From the NCBI RefSeq assembly GCF_026460945.1, contig NZ_JAOVZV010000003.1, positions 248,001 to 312,000 on the forward strand: a stretch of 64,000 bases of DNA. The letters run 5' to 3'. The stretch comes from Chryseobacterium luquanense (GTDB taxonomy: Bacteria > Bacteroidota > Bacteroidia > Flavobacteriales > Weeksellaceae). Positions 1-9,744 of this stretch are shown piece by piece. Made by a program: the position numbers and the translations under genes. Numbering within the stretch: the stretch's first letter is position 1; each line of letters starts with the position of its first letter. Below the pieces are notes generated by a model. That model ran no database searches. It was not told where the DNA came from and saw only the letters and a program-made list of their open reading frames with translations.

Positions 1-2885
1 TTATGCATCTGCTGAAGTTTTGAAACAATCGTCAGCGCATCTTCATCGTGAATTCCTTTCACCAAACCTTCACCAAAATGCTCAGTCATAAACTGCTGAA
101 TCGCATTCCGGTTTTGCTCCTCGGTGTTGATATTTTTATTTTTTGAGAAAATGTTCCAGGCTAAATATTCAAAACGTTTTACCTGAGAATTTTCCGAAAT
201 ATATTCCTGATTCCAGACGTCTTTGTAATCTGCAACCGCATCAAAATTCAGAGGTTCATAAAATCCGGTTCCGGTTAAATGGTAATAATACTGAGCATTT
301 CTAAGCACCAAAGTCAGATCTAATTTCTGACGGTTGACCGCAAATTTATAATCACCCAGAGCGATCACATTGTCGCCGTCTGCGTAAATTTCTTTTTTAT
401 CCTTAAGCTTTCTGACTGCTTCCTGCTGCGAAGTTTTCAACAGGGTCTGAATTTCTTCCGCCTTGGCAGAATCTTCCATTTCCATCAGCTGCCGGGAAAT
501 ACCACGAACCTTTTCCACCATAAGATCGGTCGCAAAATAGCCGTTGATCTCATTTTCAGCATCAAAGGATTCGGTTTTTGTTTTTACGGACTGCAAAATT
601 CTTTTTGCTGAATCATACAAATTCTGCGTTCTCTTGTTACGAGATTCCGTAAGCTGAACCCGTTTGTTTTGAAAATGCCCATATGCTTCTTCTCTCTTTT
701 CGCCAATTTTCTGGATAAATTCGTCAAAATCAATGAATTTCGTTTCCATTTCCTCAAGCTGAATGGAAAGTTTAGTAAGATATTCATCACATTTTTCCGG
801 AGTTTGAGAAAGTTCGAGAAAATTTATCACCGACTGATCAAACAAGGTCATCTGCGCCTGAAAATCAGCGGACAATTCTTTACCGGAAATTTCTCTTTTT
901 CTTTTCGACAATTCCAATCGCTCCTGATTTAATCTTGCAAAGATCACCGAGATGTTTTCAATGATCTGTGTGGATTGCGAAGTATCTTCAATTTTTAAAT
1001 TATTGACAATATCCACCAACAGCTCAAGCTGTGAAGATAAATTTGTGATTTCTTCTTCAATTGTTTTGGCGTCGATCGCTTTCTGCAAATTGATAATATT
1101 TTCTGAAATGGACTGCGCTCTGGTTTCGTAAGGCGACAGAGAATTTTCCTGCAACAGAAAATTGACACAGGCACTGGAAAGTTCTTCTGACCTTGCTGCC
1201 AATGACTGATCTAAGGCATCGAGAATTTTAACATCGACATATTTCAGATCTCTCGCTCCTGTAATTTCGCCACGCAGCGCTCTGATTTGCGAGAGCATGT
1301 CGATGTATTCTGTCAGTTCAGAATAATGAATCCTTTTGGTATCATCCAGAATTTTCTCACAGGCAATTTTGATTTTCTCAACAGCTTCTGCAGTATTTTT
1401 CTTCTGCTCGACCACTTTTTCAAACTCGTTGATCGCGGAATGGGCAATGCTACGGATTTCCTTTAAAGGCTGATCAAGGTTTTCAACCTCATCATCACCA
1501 AGAAAATAATATGCATCTAAAATCGTTGTTGAAAGCTTGACAATATCGTCGTACAGCCCGCTGTAGGAATCTTCTTTGTTGAGTAAAGTAATCAGTTCCT
1601 GACTTTCTGCCATCACTCTCACGATATCTTTGTTCCCGATTTTATAGATCAGCGTGTCCGATTTTTCAGTGTTTGGCAATAATTCTTTAGCATACGGCGT
1701 CTGCCAGATCTGAGCTAGATGATGTTTCGTAGTTTCTACACTTTCTCTGAGATAAATAAGTTTCCCGTCATTTAAAATTGAATATCCACTGCAACGGATC
1801 GGTGTTTCGATGGTCTGCGTAATGATGTTGTACGAAATCAGCTGATAATTATTGGTTTTATCATCATAAAAAACATACATAAAATTTTCACCGTTCGGCT
1901 CGGAAATCGTTTTCAGATAATGAAGACGGTTTAAATCCTGAGAAATTACTTTCAGACCTCCAGTTTGTAAAGCATATCCATTTGAGAATAAAACGCCCTG
2001 ATTTTCCGGAAGCAAAACCGCCGAATGTTTCAAGGTATCAACACGCGAAACGATTTTTTCTTTATGATTGTAAATGAAATATCTTTCCGTTTCCTGATAT
2101 GGTTTAATTTTAAATAAAACCAAATTATCAAGATCACAGAAGTGAATTTCAGCATCATCCAGATTCTGATCTTTGTGAATGACATCCTCGGAGTAGATTC
2201 CTTTTCCTGTGTCGGTATTGTCCTCGATTTTAATGGTAATATCACCACCTATAGACTCTACAAAAACTTTATCAGCCAGAGAAACGTGCGGAAATTTTCC
2301 GCTGCGCTGCATATCTCTGGTAGCTTTCGTCCATGCAAAACCATGTTGTGGTGGATACGTCACCTCCGAAGCACTTCTGGAATCCACATACACCAACTGA
2401 TCTTCTTTGATCAGCCATTTGAAAGCCTTGATATCTGACGTACTTTCAGACAGCTGGAAAACCATGTACAGATAGTTTTCGGTAAAATGAAAACGTGCAA
2501 AGAAGGTGTTTCTGTAATATTTATACAAATTTTTGAACTCTTCAACGAAGATTTCATCATTGATCAGCGATAAATCACGAGGTTCAAAACGGTCCTTATT
2601 AATCGTGTAAATTGAGAAAACATCCGTGATATTAATTTCACTCTGCAAACCCAAATGCGCATTTGATCCGAAGATTAAAGTATTTTTCAGCGAAAAAATA
2701 TCTTTGGCGACGCAATTGTGTTCCGTAGAAATTCTTTCATTCGCGATGAGTGAAAAATCTACACCCCCGAAAATTTCTTTACGGTTTTCGTTCAGCTTCT
2801 GAAGCCTTTGAATGAGGTCGTTTTTCTGCTCATTCAGACGGCTTTGAATTATTTCGTATGTCCCTGAATTTAATTTTTCTGACAT
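1..2885 (-). CDS. DUF3686-type 'DNA repair ATPase' homologue, partial
   Basis: An uninterrupted frame of about 961 codons starts at the ATG complementary to 2883-2885 and runs off the left edge of the window. The N-terminus (MSEKLNSGTYEIIQSRLNEQ) and the long segment after it look like the DUF3686 region found at the front of very large AAA-type ATPases annotated as DNA repair ATPases. From about residue 480 onward the sequence is charged and heptad-rich, which suggests long coiled coils. No Walker A or B motif is visible, so the ATPase core should lie outside the window. The flotillin and NfeD-like genes follow upstream on the same strand, a combination I recall for this family. The family call is from memory of its N-terminus and context; the function is inferred. 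Confidence 0.7.
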   Translation of the reverse strand, partial: MSEKLNSGTYEIIQSRLNEQKNDLIQRLQKLNENRKEIFGGVDFSLIANERISTEHNCVAKDIFSLKNTLIFGSNAHLGLQSEINITDVFSIYTINKDRFEPRDLSLINDEIFVEEFKNLYKYYRNTFFARFHFTENYLYMVFQLSESTSDIKAFKWLIKEDQLVYVDSRSASEVTYPPQHGFAWTKATRDMQRSGKFPHVSLADKVFVESIGGDITIKIEDNTDTGKGIYSEDVIHKDQNLDDAEIHFCDLDNLVLFKIKPYQETERYFIYNHKEKIVSRVDTLKHSAVLLPENQGVLFSNGYALQTGGLKVISQDLNRLHYLKTISEPNGENFMYVFYDDKTNNYQLISYNIITQTIETPIRCSGYSILNDGKLIYLRESVETTKHHLAQIWQTPYAKELLPNTEKSDTLIYKIGNKDIVRVMAESQELITLLNKEDSYSGLYDDIVKLSTTILDAYYFLGDDEVENLDQPLKEIRSIAHSAINEFEKVVEQKKNTAEAVEKIKIACEKILDDTKRIHYSELTEYIDMLSQIRALRGEITGARDLKYVDVKILDALDQSLAARSEELSSACVNFLLQENSLSPYETRAQSISENIINLQKAIDAKTIEEEITNLSSQLELLVDIVNNLKIEDTSQSTQIIENISVIFARLNQERLELSKRKREISGKELSADFQAQMTLFDQSVINFLELSQTPEKCDEYLTKLSIQLEEMETKFIDFDEFIQKIGEKREEAYGHFQNKRVQLTESRNKRTQNLYDSAKRILQSVKTKTESFDAENEINGYFATDLMVEKVRGISRQLMEMEDSAKAEEIQTLLKTSQQEAVRKLKDKKEIYADGDNVIALGDYKFAVNRQKLDLTLVLRNAQYYYHLTGTGFYEPLNFDAVADYKDVWNQEYISENSQVKRFEYLAWNIFSKNKNINTEEQNRNAIQQFMTEHFGEGLVKGIHDEDALTIVSKLQQMH

Positions 2886-3262
2886 ATTTTGAGATATTAG
2901 ATGTTAGATGCTAGATTTTAGACTATCATCATTCTGTTTAAAAATGCTTCTAAAAAGCAATGTTTTTTTTCAACATTAAGAAGTTTAGAAATTATTCGAC
3001 ATAAGGTTCATTAAGAAATTCGACAATGTCAAATATTAAAGCATTACGCTTAAAAATATCAATGAAATTTCTTAAAACCTTAATCTTTTAATTTTCTTAA
3101 TATTTTAAAAACTCTCAAAGCATTGATTTAATTTTACAATGAGAGTTTTACTATATAAAATTCTGCTGTTTTGTTTGCTGCTTTTATAATAGGATTACAT
3201 CCTATCCTTTGTTAAGCCGTCCCTTTGGGACTTTTTAAATAAATCAAAACAGCATTCTTATT
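2886..3262. other. Intergenic spacer with a dispersed repeat
   Basis: No gene is supported here. The only clear structure is at about 3188-3236, where ATAGGAT/ATCCTAT is followed by GTCCCTTTGGGAC. This is a copy of an intergenic repeat that recurs at 52890-52935 and 53013-53063. The rest is AT-rich. Confidence 0.6.
3188..3236. repeat. Dispersed GTCCCTTTGGGAC repeat, copy 1
   Basis: The unit has two short palindromes, TAGGATTACATCCTA and GTCCCTTTGGGAC, joined by CTTTGTTAAGCC. The same order with small changes occurs at 52890-52935 and 53013-53063, always between genes. The function is unknown; hairpin formation at RNA ends is plausible. Confidence 0.7.
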
Positions 3263-5272
3263 TTATTTTATTGGCTTTTGTTCGATACCGAGGTTTTTTG
3301 CCATATCCATTGCTCTGGACAAGAGACCTTTTTCCTGTTGGTCGGCAACGCCGTTTAGTTTGAAAATCAGACTTGCAATGCTCATGTTTTTGATGTCTTC
3401 GGAAGAAATATTGTATTTATCAACCATTCCCATTACTTTCCCGATGATGTTTTCGCCGTCACCTAAAAGATTTTCTTTGACCAAGGTTGCGTTTTCGCTG
3501 TGGCTGATGAATTTATCTAAACCTTTACCGGCAGAAACCTGACGAACCACATTGTCAAAGAAGGTATTATCGCCTCCGACGATATCAATTTTTGCAGATT
3601 TGAACGCTTCCGCCAAAACTCCTGCCTGAGCCTGTGCAATATCTTTCTGAATGGAGATATGCGCCAGTTCAACTTCTTTTTCTTTTGCCAAAGTCAGTCT
3701 GAATTCTTCGTGATCTTTTCCTGCATCGTTCAGTTTTTTCATCGCTTCTGCTTTCTCGGTAATTCCGGCAGCTTCTGCAAACGCCTTTTCTTTGATTACT
3801 TCAGCCTGAGCAATTCCTTCTTTTCTTTCTGCTTCTGCTTTTTTCTCGATGACGATTGACTCAACGATTCCCTGTCTTTCGGCAGCATCAGCTTTGGCGT
3901 GAAGAACCTGAGCCTCAGACAAACCTACCGTTGCTTCTTCTTTTGCTTTTGCGTCAGCGATAATTTTACGTGCTTCCGCTTCTTTTTCTGCCGCATCTCT
4001 TTTCGCCTGAGCTTCAATCACATATTTCTGAGCATCTTTTTCTGCAGATAATTTTCTTGATTCTGCTGCTCTGGTTTCCTGAATCAATTTCTTTTCTGCT
4101 TCCTGCGTTGCCAAAGTGATTTCAACCTGCTTGGTTCTGTCCGCCGTTTTGAAGGCTTCCAAATCTTTGATTGTCTGCTGCTCTTCAACAACCGTCTTCT
4201 CCATTGTCAAACGCTCACGGATGGCATCCTGAATATTTTTCTTCTCGAGTTCGATGGCTTTTTCTTTTTCAATCTGAGCAAGTGAAACAATTCTTTCTCT
4301 TTCAGTTGCTTCAAGCATTTTGTCTTTCTGTACTCTTTCCGTTTCCACTAAATCAGCACGTTCTTTATTTTTGGAAGCGATCACGACCTGTCTCTGTTTA
4401 TTTTCTTCAGCAATCTGCAATTTTTCTTCTGTAGCAATGCGCACAGTTTCATACTTCAGACGCTCTTCTTCATCCACCTTTAGAATTTCAGCATTTTCAC
4501 GTGCTTTAATGTTGGCTACTTCTCTTTTTTGAGATTCTTCTTTCTCGGCCAGCTGTTTTTCCAGTTCTAAAATTGCTTCACGGGCTTCAACATTCTGCTT
4601 GGTGATGGTTTTTTCTTCATCCCTGCGAACCTGATTGGCTTTAATATTCTGAGTAGCCGTCAGTTCAGTAATTTTTTTAATCCCTTCAGAATCTAAAATA
4701 TTGTCTTTATCCAAATTTTCAATTTTAGTCTGCTCCAGATAATCGATCGCACAGTCATCCAAAACATATCCGTTCAGATCGGTTCCTATTATATGTAAAA
4801 TTTCCTGACGGAATTCGCTTCTCGCTTCGTAGAGTTCGATAAATTCAAACTTTTTACCAACCGTTTTAAGAGCTTCAGAAAATTTCGCCTCAAATAATTC
4901 TCTCAAAGTATTGATATCAGATGCTCGCTGACAACCAATCGTCTGTCCAACATTCACAATATCATCTGCCGATTTATTCACTCTGATAAAGAAAGCCACC
5001 TGAATATCGGCTCTCATATTATCTTTACAGATCAAACCCGCTTTTCCTTCTCTGGCGATTTCCAGTTTCTTCACCGAAATATCCATCGATTCCATTCTGT
5101 GGATTACCGGAATTACGATTCCTGCATTGAAGAAAACCTTGGTTCCTCCATATCCTGTTCTTAAAATTACGATTCCCTGAACGGTCTTTTTATACATCGA
5201 TAAAATCCAGAAAATCAATCCGAGAGATGCTACCACTGTGACAACAATCCCAACAATCAAAGGTGTATTCAT
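3263..5272 (-). CDS. Flotillin-like SPFH protein (YqiK type)
   Basis: This 669-residue protein has one N-terminal membrane segment (about 5-27, VGIVVTVVASLGLIFWIL), then an SPFH/Band 7 domain (about 30-200). A very long Glu/Lys/Ala-rich coiled coil (about 200-530) and a conserved C-terminal segment follow. Length and order match bacterial flotillins, which form oligomeric scaffolds in ordered membrane regions. The NfeD-like gene is about 235 nt upstream on the same strand, a classic partnership, and the DUF3686 ATPase lies downstream. The ATG at 5272 gives the hydrophobic N-terminus directly, so the start is well supported. Confidence 0.9.
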   Translation of the reverse strand: MNTPLIVGIVVTVVASLGLIFWILSMYKKTVQGIVILRTGYGGTKVFFNAGIVIPVIHRMESMDISVKKLEIAREGKAGLICKDNMRADIQVAFFIRVNKSADDIVNVGQTIGCQRASDINTLRELFEAKFSEALKTVGKKFEFIELYEARSEFRQEILHIIGTDLNGYVLDDCAIDYLEQTKIENLDKDNILDSEGIKKITELTATQNIKANQVRRDEEKTITKQNVEAREAILELEKQLAEKEESQKREVANIKARENAEILKVDEEERLKYETVRIATEEKLQIAEENKQRQVVIASKNKERADLVETERVQKDKMLEATERERIVSLAQIEKEKAIELEKKNIQDAIRERLTMEKTVVEEQQTIKDLEAFKTADRTKQVEITLATQEAEKKLIQETRAAESRKLSAEKDAQKYVIEAQAKRDAAEKEAEARKIIADAKAKEEATVGLSEAQVLHAKADAAERQGIVESIVIEKKAEAERKEGIAQAEVIKEKAFAEAAGITEKAEAMKKLNDAGKDHEEFRLTLAKEKEVELAHISIQKDIAQAQAGVLAEAFKSAKIDIVGGDNTFFDNVVRQVSAGKGLDKFISHSENATLVKENLLGDGENIIGKVMGMVDKYNISSEDIKNMSIASLIFKLNGVADQQEKGLLSRAMDMAKNLGIEQKPIK

Positions 5273-5507
5273 ATTTTTATAGTTTATTTGTTTAAATGTG
5301 TTTTTAATTTATTAAATGCGGAGAGCGTAAAGATTTTCTTTACTATTGTTCTGCATATTTTCCGTTCGCAAAGGCGTTTAACTTTGTCGAATCTTCGATT
5401 TCTCTCAGCCAAGACACCGAACAATAAAATGATTAATACTAATTAAAGAAGCAATTCTAAAATGTAGCTGAACATCAGCATAAATAAGGTGATCATTGTT
5501 TTACTTT

Positions 5508-6155
5508 TTAAAATTTTATTTCTTCTGCGACGTAATAAATTCTTTTCTTGCGGTCTTCATCTACGATGTAAACAGTCTTTCCATGGTTAATGACTTCACC
5601 ATCTTTGCTTCTCACCATCAGGATCATCGGATCTTTTCCTACGAACACTTCCAGCATTCCGGTTTTATCTCCGTGGATGGTTGATTTCATTCTCCCCTGT
5701 CGGCCCAGAAAATCATGTGGAATTTCGCCCTTGTGATTAATTTCTCTGAAGAATGGATTTAATGGTTTTAAAATTAATTTCGTCAAGAGAATGCTGATGA
5801 AAAATATCGGAATCACCATTAAAGCCGAGATCCAAATTTCAAAAGAGAAAAAAGATTCGAGATAAAATGAACCCAACCAGGTCAGCAAAAGTGAAAGCGT
5901 CAGGAAATACGTGATCGGTACAATATCAAGATTCAGAAATTTCAGAAACTGAAGCCATCCCGAAGCATCATCCGGAACATGAACGTTACCATCCGGACTG
6001 TTGACATCAGTATCAATATCCGCATCCAACCCGACATCTATATCCAGTCCAGTTATAATGGTAAAGAGCCAATAAACGACCGACAAGATCAGCAACACAG
6101 ATAAAACCGTGTTAACCGGAGAAAAAGCTGTATTTAAAAATTCCTGATCAATCAT
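5508..6155 (-). CDS. NfeD/YqiJ-like membrane protein (DUF1449, OB-fold)
   Basis: This 215-residue protein has three or four membrane segments in its first two thirds (about 17-36, 78-96 and 103-128). A soluble C-terminal part (FLGRQGRMKSTIHGDKTGMLEVFVG) looks like the OB-fold of NfeD-like proteins. Such proteins pair with flotillins in membrane microdomains, and the flotillin gene follows directly. A soluble Asp-rich loop lies between the first two membrane segments. Family assignment rests on topology, the OB-like tail and gene context. Confidence 0.8.
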   Translation of the reverse strand: MIDQEFLNTAFSPVNTVLSVLLILSVVYWLFTIITGLDIDVGLDADIDTDVNSPDGNVHVPDDASGWLQFLKFLNLDIVPITYFLTLSLLLTWLGSFYLESFFSFEIWISALMVIPIFFISILLTKLILKPLNPFFREINHKGEIPHDFLGRQGRMKSTIHGDKTGMLEVFVGKDPMILMVRSKDGEVINHGKTVYIVDEDRKKRIYYVAEEIKF

Positions 6156-6355
6156 AATTCATTATTAATAGATTATTTATTTTGTAATAAATATTCAATT
6201 CTGATTAAATATTTAAAATATTCCGACCGTAAAACCCTACAAAAAGGTTCAAATGTACCAGATGTTCACAAATATAATAAAAATATATTAAAATGCAAAT
6301 AATATTAGCAAAATAATTAAATTTAATCTTACATTTGCAAAAAAGATTAGAACTT

Positions 6356-6970
6356 ATGAGTTTTTTCGGAGCCAATATTAAGACGATACGACATGCAAAA
6401 GGTTTGAGCCAGCAGGCATTCGCAGATTTATTTGAATTGAACCGAGGCGTTATCGGTGCGTATGAAGAAGGACGCTCAGAGCCTAAAATCGCAACACTAC
6501 TAACTGTAGTTCATTACTTTAATCTGGATTTGGATAAATTCTTGACTGTCCCCTTAACGGTTGATGATCTCAATAAGCCGGAAAATTTCGAAAAATTCCA
6601 ACTCTCTTTTAATTCAGATTTACCTTACAAGGAGAATAATTTTGAAAACAACATTCAATATAACTCACTGCAAAAAGCATTGGCAAATATTGATTTAATC
6701 TATGAATTTAAAGAAAGTACATCGGTTTTGTCAAATTATAAAATTGGGGACTTTTTGTTTTTAATGAAGTCAAATATTGTGGAAGAAAATCCTGAAACTC
6801 TGTTATGTATTGAGAATGGAAATCTGCAGTATCTAAGTTCAGTTTCAGATCAAAATCATTCTGAAAAAGAGGTGTACAAAATCGCTGGCTATTTATCTTC
6901 TGAGCAAAAAAATATCCTCTCCAGTATTTTGGAAAGGATTGAGATTTTGGAAAGAAAATCAATTAAATAA
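6356..6970 (+). CDS. XRE-family HTH transcriptional regulator
   Basis: The N-terminal 65 residues form a Cro/CI-type HTH (IKTIRHAKGLSQQAFADLFE, then GVIGAYEEGRSEPKI). The rest is a flexible linker and a C-terminal segment that could be degenerate peptidase S24-like or a dimerisation region. I place the start at the ATG at 6356 (MSFFGANIK). A longer reading from a TTG at 6335 would overlap the promoter, because TTACATTTGC at 6330-6339 fits the -7 element. It is divergent from the flotillin operon and may regulate it. It is unusual in sitting almost leaderless behind its promoter. Confidence 0.75.
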   Translation: MSFFGANIKTIRHAKGLSQQAFADLFELNRGVIGAYEEGRSEPKIATLLTVVHYFNLDLDKFLTVPLTVDDLNKPENFEKFQLSFNSDLPYKENNFENNIQYNSLQKALANIDLIYEFKESTSVLSNYKIGDFLFLMKSNIVEENPETLLCIENGNLQYLSSVSDQNHSEKEVYKIAGYLSSEQKNILSSILERIEILERKSIK

Positions 6971-6982
6971 TCTGCACATATA

Positions 6983-8275
6983 TCATTTTTCGAAAAATTC
7001 TAAAATGGCTTTATTAAATTTTTCGGGCATATTTTTAGGAGCTTCATGATCTCCACCTTTGAAAATAAGCATTTTTCCATTCGGAATCTTATCGGCGATG
7101 AGTCGGGTGTGTTTTTCCGGCATCACATCATGTTCGCCGGCCATTACCAGAGTTGGAGCCTGTATTTTTTTCAAAGCATCCGGATTAATATTGGGCTCGG
7201 TAAGAAGCAGCATTTTTAAACGGTAATTCATATTGTTTTCTGCGACGCCTCTTGCCTTCATTTCATTGACATGTTGATGGAGGATTTTATTGATTCCAGG
7301 ATCTACTGAAGTGTCGTTATTATACAAAACCGTTCCCATAATCGCCATTTTCTTTACTTTGTCAGGATGTTCCATTCCTAAAATGACCGCAATGTTTCCG
7401 CCGTCGCTCCAGCCTAATACGTTGACATTTTTAAGATTTAATTTATCTAAAAATACGTTGACATCATCCGCCATTAATTCATAGGTTAATCTCACATCGT
7501 CTGAAGTGGAGTTTCCTTGTCCACGACTGTCCAATGCAATAACTTTATATTTCTTAGACAAAACATCCAACTGACTGTTGAAACTAGCCATCGAACTGTT
7601 GTTTCCGTGGATTAGCAAAAGCGGGTCGCCTTGTCCATAGATTTCATAGTATAATTTGACACCGTTGATATCAATCATTTTTCCGACTTCTTTGTTATTG
7701 CCAAAAGTTGGCTTAACATCTGCGTCTGAATTATCAATCAGCAATGACTGTTTTCCTGAAAAAGATTTAGCCGTCGAGATTGACATTGTAGAACCTTTTT
7801 CCGCAGCATGAGATTGCCAAGGCATTAGTGAACTATCTTCAAAATCTCCATTCTTCACAGGAATTTCGATTTTATCTTTACCATCCAAAACGTACAATTT
7901 AAAATCATCAAGATAATAACTTCCCGTACCCGCAACAGAAACCCCTATTACAAGACCTTTTGCTTTTTTATCGATTTTACCTTTCATTTCGTAAGAACTC
8001 CACTCTCCTTTTTTATAATACATTCCTGCATCCGGAGTATGTGTAGGATTTCCCATTACTTTCCCTTTACCGTCCATAGGTAAGGTAGTCAATACAATCC
8101 ACGAAGTATTGGAAATTTCGTTGTTGTAGAATATTTTACCCTCTAAAATGAAATTTTTTCCTTGGTACTTTTCGACATTCACTCCCTGGTATACCTGATA
8201 AAGCTTTTGTCCGGAAAATTTTGCAAAAACAACGGAGAAAATAAAAATAAAGATGTTTAAAATTAGTTTTATCAT
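6983..8275 (-). CDS. Secreted alpha/beta hydrolase with N-terminal beta-sandwich domain
   Basis: A signal peptide (MIKLILNIFIFIFSVVFA) is followed by a roughly 150-residue domain resembling carbohydrate-binding-like beta-sandwiches (ISNTSWIVL, YYLDDFKLYVLDG). After it comes an alpha/beta-hydrolase fold: oxyanion-hole motif LLIHGNN, nucleophile elbow GWSDGG, and a late Asp (AGEHDVMPE) and His (GGDHEAP), giving a Ser-Asp-His triad. The ATG at 8275 is preferred over an upstream ATG at 8320 because it starts exactly at the signal peptide. The substrate is unknown. Its 3' end is 13 nt from the convergent regulator gene. Confidence 0.8.
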   Translation of the reverse strand: MIKLILNIFIFIFSVVFAKFSGQKLYQVYQGVNVEKYQGKNFILEGKIFYNNEISNTSWIVLTTLPMDGKGKVMGNPTHTPDAGMYYKKGEWSSYEMKGKIDKKAKGLVIGVSVAGTGSYYLDDFKLYVLDGKDKIEIPVKNGDFEDSSLMPWQSHAAEKGSTMSISTAKSFSGKQSLLIDNSDADVKPTFGNNKEVGKMIDINGVKLYYEIYGQGDPLLLIHGNNSSMASFNSQLDVLSKKYKVIALDSRGQGNSTSDDVRLTYELMADDVNVFLDKLNLKNVNVLGWSDGGNIAVILGMEHPDKVKKMAIMGTVLYNNDTSVDPGINKILHQHVNEMKARGVAENNMNYRLKMLLLTEPNINPDALKKIQAPTLVMAGEHDVMPEKHTRLIADKIPNGKMLIFKGGDHEAPKNMPEKFNKAILEFFEK

Positions 8276-8475
8276 GATTTGATGCGATTTAATATTGATA
8301 AGACAGTTCAAACTTCCCATCGGTTACACTTCAAATGGATTTCATTTAAAATCCTCCTTAAACAATTGATTAATAAAGACAAAAATATACTATTATTTCA
8401 TCATGATTAGATAAATACAGTTTTAAAATAAAAAAACATCCCTTCCAAAGAGTTATGAAAAGGTTTATCATTTTA

Positions 8476-8611
8476 TAAAAGGTAAAAAGCGAGAAAAGAA
8501 AATGCGGGGCATGTCTTGCCGGAGTCGAACCGGATAGCCTTGCCGGAGTTACCGACTTCGCTATTCCTCCCCATTGGTGAGACGAAGTATCTTTTCTCTA
8601 CGACACTTTTA
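8476..8611 (-). ncRNA. Y-RNA-like element Y8
   Basis: The 5' and 3' ends pair (TAAAAG with CTTTTA). Then follow the conserved bulge TGTC, a helix GTAG/TTAC, and a perfect 8-bp inner helix GAGAAAAG/CTTTTCTC. After the inner helix comes the shared ACTTCG box. The apical part has a TTCGACT loop closed by CCGG/CCGG, like a tRNA T-arm, inside a GGGG/CCCC-closed domain. No D-arm is clear. It lies 7 nt after Y7 in the same orientation. The Ro60-binding role is inferred from the shared bulged helix and the nearby TROVE gene. Confidence 0.65.
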
Positions 8612-8618
8612 TTTATTT

Positions 8619-8769
8619 AAAACAAGGCAAAAGTCAAAAAGCGTATCGTGCTCTATCCATCTGAGCTACTCTCCCAATAGACATTGTGTTTTATTTGTGG
8701 AAGAGACGGGACTCGAACCCGCGACCCCGTCGTAATATCGAAGTAACACTATTTTACGGCACTTGTTTT
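8619..8769 (-). ncRNA. Y-RNA-like element Y7 with permuted tRNA-like module
   Basis: The outer helix AAAACAAG/CTTGTTTT is followed by the bulge TGCC and the helix GTAA/TTGC seen across the set. The module then runs in permuted order. First comes a T-arm (GCGGG TTCGAGT CCCGT), then the 3' acceptor strand CTCTTCC, a 22-nt linker, the 5' acceptor strand GGGAGAG, and a D-arm (GCTC...GAGC). Read as a linear tRNA the halves are in the wrong order. Read as a Y RNA they fit the tRNA-like module of bacterial YrlA RNAs. It overlaps neither neighbouring gene. Confidence 0.75.
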
Positions 8770-8775
8770 TTATTT

Positions 8776-9618
8776 TTAAATTTCTTCTTCAGCGATATAT
8801 GTTTTCACAATTGGACGAATTTTCGCATTTTCAGGATGATAATTCATATCAAAGCTTGACCATCCAGAGGACCAATACAGCATCATTTCTTTAAGATAAG
8901 GAATGTCTTTTGTTTCATCATATTTAAAATTCTGATCAAAAATCTCCTGCACTTCCGGCAATAATTCAGGATAAAACATTTGGTCTTCTTCATCAAAAAC
9001 CCAAATATGAATATCGAGATGATTTTTTAGTTCATTTAATAGATAAGTTCTAAAATCCCACCCCATTGTCACAATATCAGAACCCCTAACTGAAAGAATA
9101 GGCTTCCATGAAAGATTTTCATCGCTTATCATAAATCTAGTCCCAGTTAATGGCAACAGTTTTGGAATGTGAGAAAACCACTCATCAAAAATTTCTTTTC
9201 TTTTTGCTTCAGATTTTGGTTTAATTCCCCATGATTTTAGCCAAACTTTATTCACAGAATCAATATCATCAAACATCCATTGATAAGGTTCTTTCATTAT
9301 TTTTAAAATTTCTTCTTCATCTTCCAACCAATTGTAAAAGAAAGTACAATGTTCCGTAATTATTTCGCCATCATCTTCGTATTCAATTATTTCTTTTTTA
9401 TCGACGGCGTGCAAAACTCTTAAGAATTCACGGTGTTCTGATGTGAATTTAACAGCATATTTTAATTCAACAGCATCAATTTGTTCTTCACTTAACGGTT
9501 GCCATTGAGCTCCATAAAACCCTTTAGGATAATGATTTTCATCATCAACAGACCATAATCTTTCTGTACGTTCTTTTATCCAATATAAAAATTCTGTAAA
9601 ATCTTCCGGAACAATCAT
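8776..9618 (-). CDS. SMI1/KNR4 (SUKH)-like protein
   Basis: I take the ATG at 9618 (MIVPEDFTEFLYWIKE) as the start, giving 280 residues. A longer reading to 9699 would run through Y-RNA Y6. The segment LSEEQIDAVELKYAVKFTSEHREFL near residue 45 matches the start of SUKH/SMI1-KNR4 domains, and a later Trp-rich part (VTMGWDFRTYLLNELKNHL) fits too. SUKH proteins are often immunity proteins, but here it sits between two Y-RNA clusters and 6 nt upstream of Y7. It may be cargo of the RNA locus or a protein that binds its products. The fold call is moderate; the role is unknown. Confidence 0.55.
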   Translation of the reverse strand: MIVPEDFTEFLYWIKERTERLWSVDDENHYPKGFYGAQWQPLSEEQIDAVELKYAVKFTSEHREFLRVLHAVDKKEIIEYEDDGEIITEHCTFFYNWLEDEEEILKIMKEPYQWMFDDIDSVNKVWLKSWGIKPKSEAKRKEIFDEWFSHIPKLLPLTGTRFMISDENLSWKPILSVRGSDIVTMGWDFRTYLLNELKNHLDIHIWVFDEEDQMFYPELLPEVQEIFDQNFKYDETKDIPYLKEMMLYWSSGWSSFDMNYHPENAKIRPIVKTYIAEEEI

Positions 9619-9638
9619 TTTATTATTTTTAAAGTAAA

Positions 9639-9738
9639 AAAGAGGCAACCTATTGAAAGACTTCCCAATCTTTTCCAAGATTGTTTGGACTCGAACCAAA
9701 ATTACACCAAGAAGTAAGTCTTTACTACGACACTCTTT
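9639..9738 (-). ncRNA. Y-RNA-like element Y6 (T-arm plus acceptor-like hairpin)
   Basis: Outer helix AAAGAG/CTCTTT, bulge TGTC, helix GTAG/TTGC, then a perfect 8-bp inner helix AAAGACTT/AAGTCTTT and a shortened ACTTC box. The apex has a perfect T-arm (TTTGG TTCGAGT CCAAA) and then a 7-bp hairpin CAATCTT-GGAA-AAGATTG where the acceptor stem would be. There is no D-arm. It begins 6 nt after Y5. Confidence 0.75.
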
Positions 9739-9744
9739 ATTATT

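Noticed and set aside
9618..9699. Longer start for the SUKH-like gene
   Set aside because: It would extend into Y6 and adds a sequence with no similarity to the family; the ATG at 9618 fits better.
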